From assembly GCA_963812075.1 (NCBI GenBank), contig CAWETN010000010.1, positions 806,001 through 870,000 on the forward strand: 64,000 nt of DNA, in the 5' to 3' direction. The stretch is from JAMXLO01 sp963812075. GTDB lineage: Bacteria; Pseudomonadota; Alphaproteobacteria; Acetobacterales; Acetobacteraceae. Position 1 is the stretch's first letter. Each line of letters starts with the position of its first letter. A program made the translations under genes and the position numbers. The notes beneath the pieces are model-generated. The model was not told the origin of the DNA, searched no databases, and saw only the letters and a program-made list of their open reading frames with translations. Positions 54,936-63,074 of this stretch are shown here, in pieces.

Positions 54936-55790
54936 ATGACTCAGCGCCTCACCGAATTGGCCAGCCGCATCGCCGAGGCGCTGGAGCGGCTCGCGCCGCC
55001 CGCCATGCAGACGGCCGACCTGTCCGTGGCGGATGCCTTCGTCTGGCATCCCGCCCCGCCGCACCTGGCGCCGGTCAGCAGGATCTCGCGCGTGGACATC
55101 GCGCTGTTGCAGGGGGTGGCGCAGCAGAAGCAGATCCTGCTCGACAACACCCGGCGTTTCGCGCGCGGCCTGCCTGCGAACAACGCCATGCTGTGGGGCG
55201 CGCGCGGCATGGGCAAGTCGTCGCTGATCAAGGCGGTCCATGCCGTGGTCAGCGCCGAGTGTCGCGGCAGCCTGGCGCTGGTGGAGATCCACCGCGAGGA
55301 CGTGCGCTCGCTGCCCGATCTGCTCAACGTGCTGCGCGACCAGCCGCGCCGCTGTCTGATTCTGTGCGACGACCTGTCGTTCGAGCGCGAGGACTCCGAC
55401 TACAAGGCGCTCAAGTCGATCCTCGAAGGCGGGATCGAGGGCCGTCCCGACAATGTGCTGTTCTACGCCACCTCGAACCGCCGCCACCTGATGCCGCGCG
55501 ACATGATCGAGAACGAGCGCGCGACCGCGATCAACCCGTCCGAGGCCACCGAGGAGAAGGTGTCGCTGTCCGACCGGTTCGGCCTGTGGCTCGGCTTCCA
55601 CAACTGCGACCAGGAGACGTTCTTCGCCATGGTCGATGGCTATGCGGCGAGCATGCACCTGCCGATCGCTCCCGACACGCTGCACGCCGAGGCGATCGAG
55701 TGGTCGATGACGCGTGGCGCGCGCTCGGGCCGCGTGGCGTGGCAGTTCATCCAGGACCTCGCCGGCCGGCTGGGCGTGGCGGCGCGCTGA
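54936..55790 (+). CDS. DUF815 family AAA+-type ATPase
   Basis: ATPase of 284 aa. Walker A is MLWGARGMGKSSLIKAVH, Walker B is RRCLILCDDLSFE, and YKALKSILEGGIEGRPDNVLFYATSNRRHLMPRDMIENE is the family-specific sensor region. The protein is often encoded next to yajC in alphaproteobacteria, as it nearly is here, though now 1.5 kb away and divergent. The biochemical role is unknown. I chose ATG 54936 (MTQRLTELA); the frame is open 12 codons further upstream. Confidence 0.92.
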   Translation: MTQRLTELASRIAEALERLAPPAMQTADLSVADAFVWHPAPPHLAPVSRISRVDIALLQGVAQQKQILLDNTRRFARGLPANNAMLWGARGMGKSSLIKAVHAVVSAECRGSLALVEIHREDVRSLPDLLNVLRDQPRRCLILCDDLSFEREDSDYKALKSILEGGIEGRPDNVLFYATSNRRHLMPRDMIENERATAINPSEATEEKVSLSDRFGLWLGFHNCDQETFFAMVDGYAASMHLPIAPDTLHAEAIEWSMTRGARSGRVAWQFIQDLAGRLGVAAR

Positions 55791-55868
55791 GCCTGCCATT
55801 TCCGAATCGCGCCGATCGCGGCTAGCGTTCCGGTCAATGACCAAAAAGGGAAACGCAAGGAGCCCGCC

Positions 55869-56135
55869 ATGTCGGAATTCCTGTCGTTCGACACCTTCAT
55901 CACGCCGCGGATCATCCGCATCGTGTTCGTCATCGGTCTGCTGCTGATCGCTCTCACCACGCTGATGCGCGTGCTGTGGGGCATCTGGAACCTGAGCCTG
56001 TTCGCCGGCGTCATCCTGCCGCTACTCGGCGCCTGCGTCGTCACGCTGCTGTGGCGCATCTACTGCGAGCTTCTGCTGGTGTTCTTCGACATGCGCGACA
56101 AGCTGGCGGAGATTGCTGCTCGGCCGCATGCGTAG
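55869..56135 (+). CDS. DUF4282 domain small membrane protein
   Basis: An 88-aa protein starting FLSFDTFITPRIIRIVFVIGLLLIALTTL, followed by a second hydrophobic segment (LFAGVILPLLGACVVTLLWRIYCELLLVFFDMRDKLAEI). The FxxFxxFITPxII pattern with two membrane segments and the RIYCEL...D motif is the DUF4282 layout. Its function is unknown. Start is supported by AAGGAGCCCGCC just upstream. It lies 31 bp before the MetE-C-like gene. Confidence 0.88.
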   Translation: MSEFLSFDTFITPRIIRIVFVIGLLLIALTTLMRVLWGIWNLSLFAGVILPLLGACVVTLLWRIYCELLLVFFDMRDKLAEIAARPHA

Positions 56136-56166
56136 CAAGGCCGGACCCCCTCGCACGAGGTATTCA

Positions 56167-57210
56167 ATGAGCGAGACGCCGCGGCAGCGGATCAGAGCGA
56201 CCATCGTCGGCAGTCTGCCCAAGCCTGGCTGGCTGGCGAACTCCGGCGAGATGTTCCCGGCCTGGCGCCTCGACGCGGCGCTGCTGGACGAGGGCAAGGA
56301 AGACGCGGTGCGCCTGTGGGTCACGGCGCAGGAGAAGGCCAGACTCGACGTCGTGACCGACGGCGAGCAGCGCCGGCAGCACTACATCTGGGGCTTTTTC
56401 CAGGGCCTCGACGGCATCGATACCGTCAACCTCGGCATGCGTCCGCAGCGCGGCCAGCGTTACCGCAAGGAGATCGAAGCGGCGCGCCTGGTCGGCGAGC
56501 CGACCTATCGTGCGCCGATCTTCGTCGATGCGCTGCGCGCCACGCAGGCGATGACCGACAGGCCGATCAAGGTCACGCTGCCTGGCCCGATGACCATCGT
56601 GGACAGCATCGTCGATACCGTCGGCGGCCGCACCGAGGCGCAGCTCGCGATGCGCTTCGCCGAACTGCTGAACCTCGAGGCGCACGCATTGTCCGCGGCG
56701 GGTGCCGCGGTGATCCAGTTCGACGAACCGTGCTTCAATGTCTACGTCGACAAGGTGAAGGACTGGGGCATGGCAGCGCTGGAGCGCGCGGCACAGGGTG
56801 TCACGACGAAGAAGGCGGTGCACATCTGCTACGGCTACGGCACCGAGGTGGTGAAGCGCTGGAAGTCCGCCAACCGCGACTGGAGCCACTACGATACGAC
56901 GCTGCCGTTGCTCGCCAGGTCGTCGATCGACCAGGTCTCGGTCGAGACCGCCGCCAGTGGCGTCGATGTCGCGGTCATCGAGGCGCTGCGCGGCAAGGAC
57001 GTGCTGCTCGGCGTGATCGATGTCGGCAGCGAGGCGGTCGAAACGCCCGAGCTCGTGGCCGAGCGCCTCCACGCGGCGCTGCGGTACACCGACCCGCAGC
57101 ACCTGTTCGCCTGCACCGATTGTGGCATGATGCCGCTGTCGCGCAAGGCTGCTGAGGGCAAGCTGCACGCGCTCACAGCGGGCGCGGCGCTGGTCAACGC
57201 CACGCACTAA
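56167..57210 (+). CDS. Methionine synthase II (cobalamin-independent)-like protein, MetE C-domain type
   Basis: A 347-aa TIM-barrel protein of the MetE C-terminal domain family. It has ATIVGSLPKPGWLA at the start, VTDGEQRRQHYIWGFFQG, LPGPMTIVDS, and QFDEPCFNV. Zinc ligands of methionine synthase lie in the His of VHICYGYG (His-x-Cys), a Glu, and a second Cys in FACTDCGMMPLSR, all of which are present. Without the N-terminal half it would be a core enzyme like archaeal MetE, possibly using a corrinoid protein or another methyl donor. It is not full-length MetE (about 750 aa). Start chosen at ATG 56167. Confidence 0.87.
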   Translation: MSETPRQRIRATIVGSLPKPGWLANSGEMFPAWRLDAALLDEGKEDAVRLWVTAQEKARLDVVTDGEQRRQHYIWGFFQGLDGIDTVNLGMRPQRGQRYRKEIEAARLVGEPTYRAPIFVDALRATQAMTDRPIKVTLPGPMTIVDSIVDTVGGRTEAQLAMRFAELLNLEAHALSAAGAAVIQFDEPCFNVYVDKVKDWGMAALERAAQGVTTKKAVHICYGYGTEVVKRWKSANRDWSHYDTTLPLLARSSIDQVSVETAASGVDVAVIEALRGKDVLLGVIDVGSEAVETPELVAERLHAALRYTDPQHLFACTDCGMMPLSRKAAEGKLHALTAGAALVNATH

Positions 57211-57461
57211 ACCGGGCTTCCCTATTTAAAAAACATTAGACATCGATAAGGAAACGATAAATTCTCAGTTCAGGCGGACCGCAGGGCTCAACGCCGTTGC
57301 GCGGCGCGGGCCGCCGGCCATCATGGGTCTTCGCGCTGTTCAGCGCTTCCTGCCAGATCCGTCGAGCTTGCGCTCGTCGCCCACCACCCAGCGCGAGAAC
57401 TTCACGCTGCCGCGGCTGCAGCACGTTCGAAGCTCGGCACCGAGGTGCGTAGCAGCGCGGA

Positions 57462-57560
57462 CTAGTGTTCGACTATCCAGATTATCGCCAGGATGACGCC
57501 GCCGAGCGCAACGATCAGCGACGGCGCGATGATCTCCACGAATGCATCGCGGCCACGCAT
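57462..57560 (-). CDS. Possible 32-aa single-pass membrane peptide
   Basis: The frame from ATG 57560 to TAG 57462 encodes MRGRDAFVEIIAPSL and then IVALGGVILAIIWIVEH. It has a positively charged start, a clear hydrophobic segment of about 20 residues and a short acidic tail. No strong Shine-Dalgarno is seen (only AGGC nearby). It is too short to identify. It resembles small membrane peptides often missed in annotation, but it could be chance. Confidence 0.35.
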   Translation of the reverse strand: MRGRDAFVEIIAPSLIVALGGVILAIIWIVEH

Positions 57561-57596
57561 TGTGCCTGTGAAACTGTAAAATCGGCGTTCAGGAAA

Positions 57597-57902
57597 TCAG
57601 CGAACTTGCAGCGTGGCGCGCGACGGTCGCCATAAGCGCGCGACCGCGCTCCAGACCGGATCGGGGGTCACCTGCAGTGTGCAGATGCCCAGTCGGTCGC
57701 GATGCGCCTGCCAGGCAGCCTGGCGGGCAAACCTTGTTTGTGCCTGCGTGGCGAGTTGGCCGATGACGGATCCGGCGAATGCGCGGCGAGCGCGGCCTGG
57801 TCGACGACGTAATCGATATGCGAGGCGCGCAGCAGGTCGAGGAACTTCTGACGGCTCTTGCCGGCGCGCGCGCCGAGCCAGGTGAAGTCGTCATTGCCGA
57901 TC
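57597..57902 (-). pseudogene. Frameshifted coding relic, family not recognised
   Basis: Two adjacent minus-strand frames look protein-like and join naturally. The upstream one reads NDDFTWLGARAGKSRQKFLDLLRASHIDYVVDQAALAAHS, and after a shift near 57780 the other reads FAGSVIGQLATQAQTRFARQAAWQAHRDRLGICTLQV to the stop at 57597-57599. There is a stop in frame just before the first part and no start codon. I take this as the leftover C-terminal end of a lost gene. I cannot name the family. Confidence 0.4.
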
Positions 57903-58071
57903 TACGTTCAGAAGCCGTTCCTGCCCGCATAGCGTGCCGGTATCGCCGACCGTCGGCCGCCATCCCCAGATTGCAGCACAACAGACCGCGCCAAGGGATC
58001 AAAGCTCGGCCGCCGTCACGGTTTTGCCCCGGTGCCCTGCGGTTTCCATAAGTGCTTGGAGACAGGAGGAA

Positions 58072-58154
58072 TGGAGGGGGTTGGATTCGAACCAACGTAG
58101 GCGTGCGCCAACGGATTTACAGTCCGTCCCCTTTAGCCTCTCGGGCACCCCTCC
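58072..58154 (-). tRNA. tRNA-Tyr (GTA)
   Basis: On the minus strand the acceptor arm GGAGGGG (from 58154) pairs with CCCCTCC before discriminator A. The D-arm region GCCCGAGAGGC, the anticodon loop CTGTAAA with anticodon GTA, a long variable arm and the T-arm GTTGGTTCGAATCCAAC are all present. The long variable arm is expected for bacterial tRNA-Tyr. The 3' CCA is not encoded. Confidence 0.95.
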
Positions 58155-58293
58155 ACGCGAAGCCGCGCGTCTAGGTCCAAACCGGGGGCGTTGTCAACGA
58201 AACCGCTCGTGCGGGCGCGGCAGCAGGTCACGCCACCATGGCCTCCGGCGCCGCGATGCTGCACCCTGCCGCCGTCCAACTCGCAAGGTCGCA

Positions 58294-59334
58294 ATGAACC
58301 ACCGCGACAATCCGCCGATCGCCGCCTATCGCACGGTCGAGATGCATACCGGCGGTGAGCCGGTCCGTCTGATCCTGGACGGTTTCCCGAAACCCCGCGG
58401 AACGACCGTGCTGCAGCAGCGCCACGACGCCGCGGAACGCCTCGATCTGCACCGCCGCCGCCTGATGCTGGAACCGCGCGGACACGCCGAGATGTACGGC
58501 GCCCTCATCGTCCCCGCCGTACCGCCGGCGGCATTTGGCGCGCTGTTCATGCACCATTCCGGCTTCAGCACCATGTGCGGCCACGCGACCATCGCGATCG
58601 GCCGCTGGGCGGTCGCCGCCGGCCGTGTCCCGCTGCGCGATGGCCGCGCCGATTTCGTCCTCGAATGCCCGTGCGGTCCGGTGCAGCTCCGCGTCACCGA
58701 TCTTGGCGCCCGCGTCGCGTTCGACAGCGTTCCGGCGTTCGCGGCCGAACTCGATACGCCGGTGGAACTGCCCGGCGTGGGGCGCGTGCTGTGCGACATC
58801 GGCTATGGCGGCGCGTTCTACGCGATCCTGCCCGCCGCCCGCCTCGGCCTCGACCTGCACACCGCACCGGTCGGACAGCTGCGCGCCGCGGCGCTGGCGA
58901 TCATGCAGACGATCCGCGCACGCGGCGAGGTCCGCCACCCGACCGAGCCCGACCTTTCCTTCCTCTACAGTGCCATCCTCACCGACGACACGCCCGCCGG
59001 ATCGCCGCACCCTGCGCGCCACTTCTGCCTGTTCGGCGACGGCCAGATCGACCGCAGCGCCACCGGCAGCGGCGTGACGGCGCGAATGGCCGTCGATGCC
59101 GCGCGCGGCCGGATCGCTCCCGGGGCGTTGCGCACATTCGCTGGCGCATCCGGCGTGCCCTTCCAGGCCGCGCTGCTGGCCCAGGAACGGCTTGGCCCGC
59201 ACTGCGCCTGGCGCGTCCGCGTCTCGGGCACCGCCTCGTTCAGCGGCACCGCGACCTGGACAGTCGAGCCCGACGACCCGCTGGCCGACGGCTTCGTCAT
59301 CGACGACGCGGCGGCATTGCCCGGACCTGGCTGA
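58294..59334 (+). CDS. Trans-3-hydroxy-L-proline dehydratase (proline racemase family)
   Basis: Proline racemase-fold enzyme of 346 aa. The first catalytic residue is the Cys in FSTMCGHATIAIG. The second, a Cys in racemases and epimerases, is replaced by Thr in DRSATGSGVTARMAV; the Cys/Thr pair with TGSGVTAR marks the trans-3-hydroxy-L-proline dehydratases, which make pyrroline-2-carboxylate. I therefore prefer that over proline racemase or 4-hydroxyproline epimerase. The ATG at 58294 follows AAGG. The partner reductase for pyrroline-2-carboxylate is not in the window. It diverges from tRNA-Tyr. Confidence 0.88.
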   Translation: MNHRDNPPIAAYRTVEMHTGGEPVRLILDGFPKPRGTTVLQQRHDAAERLDLHRRRLMLEPRGHAEMYGALIVPAVPPAAFGALFMHHSGFSTMCGHATIAIGRWAVAAGRVPLRDGRADFVLECPCGPVQLRVTDLGARVAFDSVPAFAAELDTPVELPGVGRVLCDIGYGGAFYAILPAARLGLDLHTAPVGQLRAAALAIMQTIRARGEVRHPTEPDLSFLYSAILTDDTPAGSPHPARHFCLFGDGQIDRSATGSGVTARMAVDAARGRIAPGALRTFAGASGVPFQAALLAQERLGPHCAWRVRVSGTASFSGTATWTVEPDDPLADGFVIDDAAALPGPG

Positions 59335-59350
59335 GACAGGCGCGCAGCGG

Positions 59351-59644
59351 CTACTGGCCGTACGCCCGGTGCATCAGCAGCAGCGCCCGCCGGAGCCGCA
59401 GGATGCCGCCCCGCGTCTGCCCCTGATCGCACATGCGCTGGCCTTCGCTGGAGAGAAACGCCACTTCCTGCGGCGGCGGCGAGCCGGTGCTGCGGACCAT
59501 TTCGCCAACCCGGTCGAGCAGTCGCAGACAGTAGGCCGGCGTGTCCGTCGTCACCTCCTGCGGCGGCGATTGGCCGGTCACCGGCATGGCGCCAAGCCAC
59601 GCCGCGATCCCCGCCAGCCCGATTATCCGCGTCAACGGCATCAT
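59351..59644 (-). CDS. Small exported protein of unknown function
   Basis: Protein of 97 aa with a clear signal peptide (MMPLTRIIGLAGIAAWLGAMPVTGQ). A mature part with two cysteines follows (YCLRLLDRVGEMV and GQRMCDQGQ) and a basic helical end (GGILRLRRALLLMHRAYGQ). Start at 59644 (tandem ATG). I do not recognise the family. It lies 58 bp downstream of the sensor kinase gene on the same strand, as the last gene of a protease/regulator/sensor run, so it could be a periplasmic partner of that system. Confidence 0.65.
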   Translation of the reverse strand: MMPLTRIIGLAGIAAWLGAMPVTGQSPPQEVTTDTPAYCLRLLDRVGEMVRSTGSPPPQEVAFLSSEGQRMCDQGQTRGGILRLRRALLLMHRAYGQ

Positions 59645-59702
59645 GCGGAGTGTTTTGGCCCCTTGGAGCTCACGCCCCGGTGGTGTGCGCATGAAAACAG
59701 CG

Positions 59703-61208
59703 TTAGCCACCGCGGGCAGTGTCCTCGTGCCGGGGCAGCGAGAGGACCGCCAGCAGGCCGGGCACGGCATCGGTCAGGCGCAGGCTGCCGCCGTGCAGCT
59801 GCGCCACAGCCTGCACGAGAGCGAGGCCAAGCCCGGAGCCGGGCGTGTTGCGCGCCGTCTCGCCGCGGAAGAAGCGCTCGGCCGCGCGCGCACGGTCCGC
59901 CTCTGGAATGCCCGGACCCTGATCTGCCACCGTGATTTCGATCCCTGCGTGCGTCGCCGCGGCCGACAGCGTCACGGCGCTGCCGGACGGCGAGAATTTC
60001 ACCGCGTTGTCGACGAGATTGGCCACCGCCTGCTGAATCAGCTCGCGATCGCCGAACGCAGGCAGCCGGGATGGTGCCTGGACGGTCAGCGCCACCCCCT
60101 TCTCCTCGGCCACCACCCCGTAGAGCTCCGACACGTCGGCAAGCACCGCACCGACATCCAGTGTGGCGAATGCGGCGCGGCGGGACCCGGCCTCGATCTC
60201 GGCAATGCGCAGCAGCGCCTGGAACACCTGCACGATTCCATCCAGGTCGGCGGTGGCCCGCTCGATCGCGGCACGCAACTCGCCAGCCGTGCCGGCGTGC
60301 AGCGCCGCGTCCTCCAGCCTGGCGCGCGCGCGGGTGATCGGCGTGCGCAGGTCGTGGGCGATGGCGTTCGACACCTCGCGCACGCCCTCCATCAGGCGGG
60401 CCATGCGGTTCAGCATGTCGTTGATCGTCTCGGCCAGCTGGTCGAGCTCGTCTCCGCGCCCCGACAGCCTGACCCGTTGGGTGAAGTCGCCGCCCGCGAT
60501 CGCCGCGGCGGTGGCCGAGACGTTGGCCAGCGCGCGGCGGAACAGGCTGCGCACCACCAGCGCGCCGGCCGTGGCCATCGCCAGCACCACGAGGATCGCC
60601 CACAGCAGGGCGTCGCTCAGCAGCGCCCGCAGCTGCGCGCGCACCTGCACGTCACGCCCGATCAGCAGATGGTAGCCGCCGGGCAGGTTGAAGCTCTCGA
60701 CGACGGCGAGCGAGCGGATGCCGGCGCGCTCGATCGGCAGCTCGTACCAGGCCGCGTTCTGTGCCGCCCCCTGCGGCCAGTGCTGCAGGTTGCCGGCGAG
60801 CCGGCGGCCGGCGGGATCGATCAGCAGATAGACCGCATCGTCCTCGACGTTCTGCGCCAGCCGGTCGTCGATGGTCAGTACCAAAGCCGCCAAGCCGCCC
60901 GCGGCAAACCGTTCCGACAGGCTCTGTGCGTCCGCCTGGATCGCCGCGGTCGTCTGCCGGTCGAGCAGGCCGGCGGTCGACCACCACAGGAAGACTGCCA
61001 GCGCCGCCGCGCTGACCCCGAGCAGGGCGGCGTAGATGACGGCGAAGCGGAAGCCGGCGGAGCGAAGCAGGCGAGGCGAGGCCCGTGGTGCATACCGGCT
61101 CTCCCCCTCCCCTCGCGGGAGGGGATCGGGTGGAGAGGGCCGCGCCGACACGGCCTCCTCCCCCCAAACCCCGCCTGCCAGGGGAGGGGGAGAGGCGGGG
61201 TCGGCCAT
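59703..61208 (-). CDS. Two-component sensor histidine kinase
   Basis: Membrane-bound kinase of 501 aa. Order: an unusual Pro/Gly-rich N-terminus (about 45 residues, encoded by a REP-like repeat), a membrane segment (FAVIYAALLGVSAAALAVFLWW), a periplasmic domain of about 120 residues, and a second membrane segment (LLWAILVVLAMATAGALVV). Then come HAMP, the H-box with the phospho-acceptor His (SNAIAHDLRTPITRAR), N-box NLVDNAVKFS, and G-boxes DQGPGIP and GSGLGLALVQ. The ATG at 61208 is 1 bp after the response-regulator stop. It pairs with that regulator and may sense envelope conditions, given the protease gene upstream. Confidence 0.94.
   Translation of the reverse strand: MADPASPPPLAGGVWGEEAVSARPSPPDPLPRGEGESRYAPRASPRLLRSAGFRFAVIYAALLGVSAAALAVFLWWSTAGLLDRQTTAAIQADAQSLSERFAAGGLAALVLTIDDRLAQNVEDDAVYLLIDPAGRRLAGNLQHWPQGAAQNAAWYELPIERAGIRSLAVVESFNLPGGYHLLIGRDVQVRAQLRALLSDALLWAILVVLAMATAGALVVRSLFRRALANVSATAAAIAGGDFTQRVRLSGRGDELDQLAETINDMLNRMARLMEGVREVSNAIAHDLRTPITRARARLEDAALHAGTAGELRAAIERATADLDGIVQVFQALLRIAEIEAGSRRAAFATLDVGAVLADVSELYGVVAEEKGVALTVQAPSRLPAFGDRELIQQAVANLVDNAVKFSPSGSAVTLSAAATHAGIEITVADQGPGIPEADRARAAERFFRGETARNTPGSGLGLALVQAVAQLHGGSLRLTDAVPGLLAVLSLPRHEDTARGG
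61100..61196. repeat. REP-like GC hairpins inside the kinase reading frame
   Basis: CCCCTCCCCTCGCGGGAGGGG, GGTGGAGAGGG and a second group near 61160-61195 (CTCCTCCCCCC, GGGGAGGGGGAG) resemble the intergenic repeats at 1320-1344 and 18.75 kb. Here they encode the disordered first residues of the sensor kinase (SPPPLAGGVWGEE and PSPPDPLPRGEGE), so the repeat seems to have been absorbed into the gene. Confidence 0.55.
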
Positions 61209-61209
61209 G

Positions 61210-61893
61210 TCAGGCGCTATCGGCCCGCAGCATGTACCCGGCGTTGCGCACGGTGTGGATCAGCGGCGTCGGGAACGGCTTGTCCACCTTCTGCCGCAGC
61301 CGCGAGACGTGCACGTCGATCACGTTGGTCTGCGGGTCGAAGTGATAGTCCCATACGCCTTCCAGCAGCATGGTGCGCGTCACCACCTGGCCGGCATGCC
61401 GCATCAGGTATTCGAGCAGCCGGAACTCGCGCGGCTGCAGGTCGATCTTCTGCCCTGCCCGCTTCACCTGGCGCGACAGCAGGTCGAGCTCCAGGTCCTC
61501 CACCGTCAGCTTGGTGACCGGCCCCTCGCCCTTGCCCCGCCGCGCCAGCGCCTCGACGCGCGCCAGCAGCTCGGCGAAGGCGAACGGCTTGGTCAGGTAG
61601 TCGTCGCCGCCGGCCTTCAGCCCGCGCACCCTCTCGTCCACATCCGCCAGCGCCGACAGGATCAGCACCGGTACGGTGTTCTTCTGCCCGCGCAACGTCT
61701 CCAGAATTTTCAGCCCGTCGATGCCGCCCGGCAGCATCCGGTCGAGGATCACTGCATCGAACGCCTCGCTCGCCGCCATGAACAGTCCGTCGCGGCCGTT
61801 GTCTGCGAGTTCCACCACGTGGCCCGCCTCCTTCAGGCCGCGCACGACGAAGGCGCCGACGTCCTTGTCGTCTTCCACCACCAGAATTCGCAT
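61210..61893 (-). CDS. OmpR-family response regulator
   Basis: Transcription factor of 227 aa. The receiver domain has the acidic pocket VVEDDKD, the phospho-acceptor Asp in DAVILDRMLPGG, and the conserved Lys in YLTKPFAFAEL. The winged-helix effector domain ends with TNVIDVHVSRLRQKVDKPFP...TVRNAGYMLRA. I favour ATG 61893, with AGGAG about 8 nt upstream; a GTG one codon earlier is possible. Both overlap the protease gene stop (TGATG or GTGA), so protease, regulator and kinase are one operon. Confidence 0.95.
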   Translation of the reverse strand: MRILVVEDDKDVGAFVVRGLKEAGHVVELADNGRDGLFMAASEAFDAVILDRMLPGGIDGLKILETLRGQKNTVPVLILSALADVDERVRGLKAGGDDYLTKPFAFAELLARVEALARRGKGEGPVTKLTVEDLELDLLSRQVKRAGQKIDLQPREFRLLEYLMRHAGQVVTRTMLLEGVWDYHFDPQTNVIDVHVSRLRQKVDKPFPTPLIHTVRNAGYMLRADSA

Positions 61894-62988
61894 CACCGGG
61901 CTCCTTCGGCCGCACTCTCGCTGGGACGCCGGCCGACCGTGACCGGGACGTCCACGTCACGGCCCTGCCGGCGAATGGAGAGGTTCACGTTGGCACCCGG
62001 CGACACTGCGGCAACCGCGCGGATCAGCCCGCGCGAGGTCTCGATGTGGTCGCCGTTGACCGCCACGATCAGGTCGCCCTGCCTGATGCCGGCACGCGCC
62101 GCCGGGCTCGTGCGCTCCACATTGGCCACCGTCACCCCGCCGTTCGAAATCTTCGACCGACACGCCCAGCCAACCCCGCTCGATATGGCCGCTGCCACGC
62201 AGCTGGTTGACGATCGGAATGACCAGCTCGCTGGGCGTGGCGAAGCCGATGCCGACCGAGCCGCCGGAGGGCGACACGATCGCCGTGCTGATCGCGATCA
62301 CCTGTCCGTCCATGTTGAAGATCGGTCCGCCGGAGTTGCCCGGATTGATCGGCGCATCGAGTTGCAGGAAATTGTCGAACGGCCCGGCGCCCAGGTCGCG
62401 CCCGCGCGCCGAGATGATGCCGGCGGTGACCGAGCCGCCCAGGCCGAACGGATTGCCGGCCGCCAGCACCCAGTCGCCCACCTCCACCACGCGCGAGTCG
62501 CCGAACGCCACCGCCGGCAGCGGCCCGTTCGCCTGCACCTTGATCAGTGCCACGTCGGTCAGTTCGTCCGAGCCGATCACACGGGCCGCCAGCCGGGTGC
62601 CGTTGGTGAGCGACACCACGATCTTGTCGGCGTGGCCGACCACGTGGTTGTTGGTCACAATCAGTCCCGACGGATCAATGATGAAGCCGGACCCGGCTCC
62701 CATCGTCTGCTCGCGCCGATTGCCGAAGCGACGGCGGAACTCCCGGCCCAGCGGCGTGTCGCGCAGTTCCGGCGGCAGTTCGCCCAGCATCTGTCCGCCC
62801 GAGACGGTCTCGGTCACCGCGATGTTCACCACCGCCGGCAGCACGCGCTTGACCAGCGGGGCGAAGCTTTCGGGCGCCGACCGGGCGATCGCCATGTTCG
62901 GCAGCCCGTCGCAGCTGGTGACACAGAACACCAGCGCCAGGCATGCCAGCCGATACCATCGCCTGGGGGTCAGCTGTGGAGGGCTCAT
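61893..62988 (-). pseudogene. Do-like (DegP/DegQ family) serine protease, interrupted by a 1-bp insertion
   Basis: Trypsin-like periplasmic protease. The export signal contains a lipobox-like VTSC (LACLALVFCVTSCDG). The catalytic triad is His in VTNNHVVGH, Asp in ELTDVALIKV, and Ser in NPGNSGGPIF. The frame then breaks: one extra base in the AAA at 62147-62149 turns VED-SNGGVTVANVERTSPAARAG into a wrong frame. The correct PDZ domain (RAGIRQGDLIVAVNGDHIETS) is intact and runs to the stop at 61893-61895. Start chosen at ATG 62988. A sequencing error is likely. It precedes the response regulator with overlapping codons. Confidence 0.88.
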
Positions 62989-63074
62989 TGCGTTGAGGTT
63001 GGCTCTCCCGGGGGAACAGACTTTCATTCTCCAGCAGATGGCACGCGCGCGCGACGGCAACAAGAATCGCCGCC

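Larger units (their letters stand above)
57211..58071. other. 860-bp gene-poor spacer
   Basis: No full gene is supported here. It holds an AT-rich start (57220-57265), a possible 32-codon membrane peptide gene (57462-57560, minus) and a frameshifted coding relic (57597-57902, minus). The sequence from 57903 to 58071 shows nothing I recognise. The long open frames crossing the region on both strands have composition-driven, arginine-rich content. Confidence 0.5.

Noticed and set aside
57589..58095. 168-residue minus-strand open frame before tRNA-Tyr
   Set aside because: It runs in a different frame from the protein-like relic in the same DNA and is Arg/Ser-rich.
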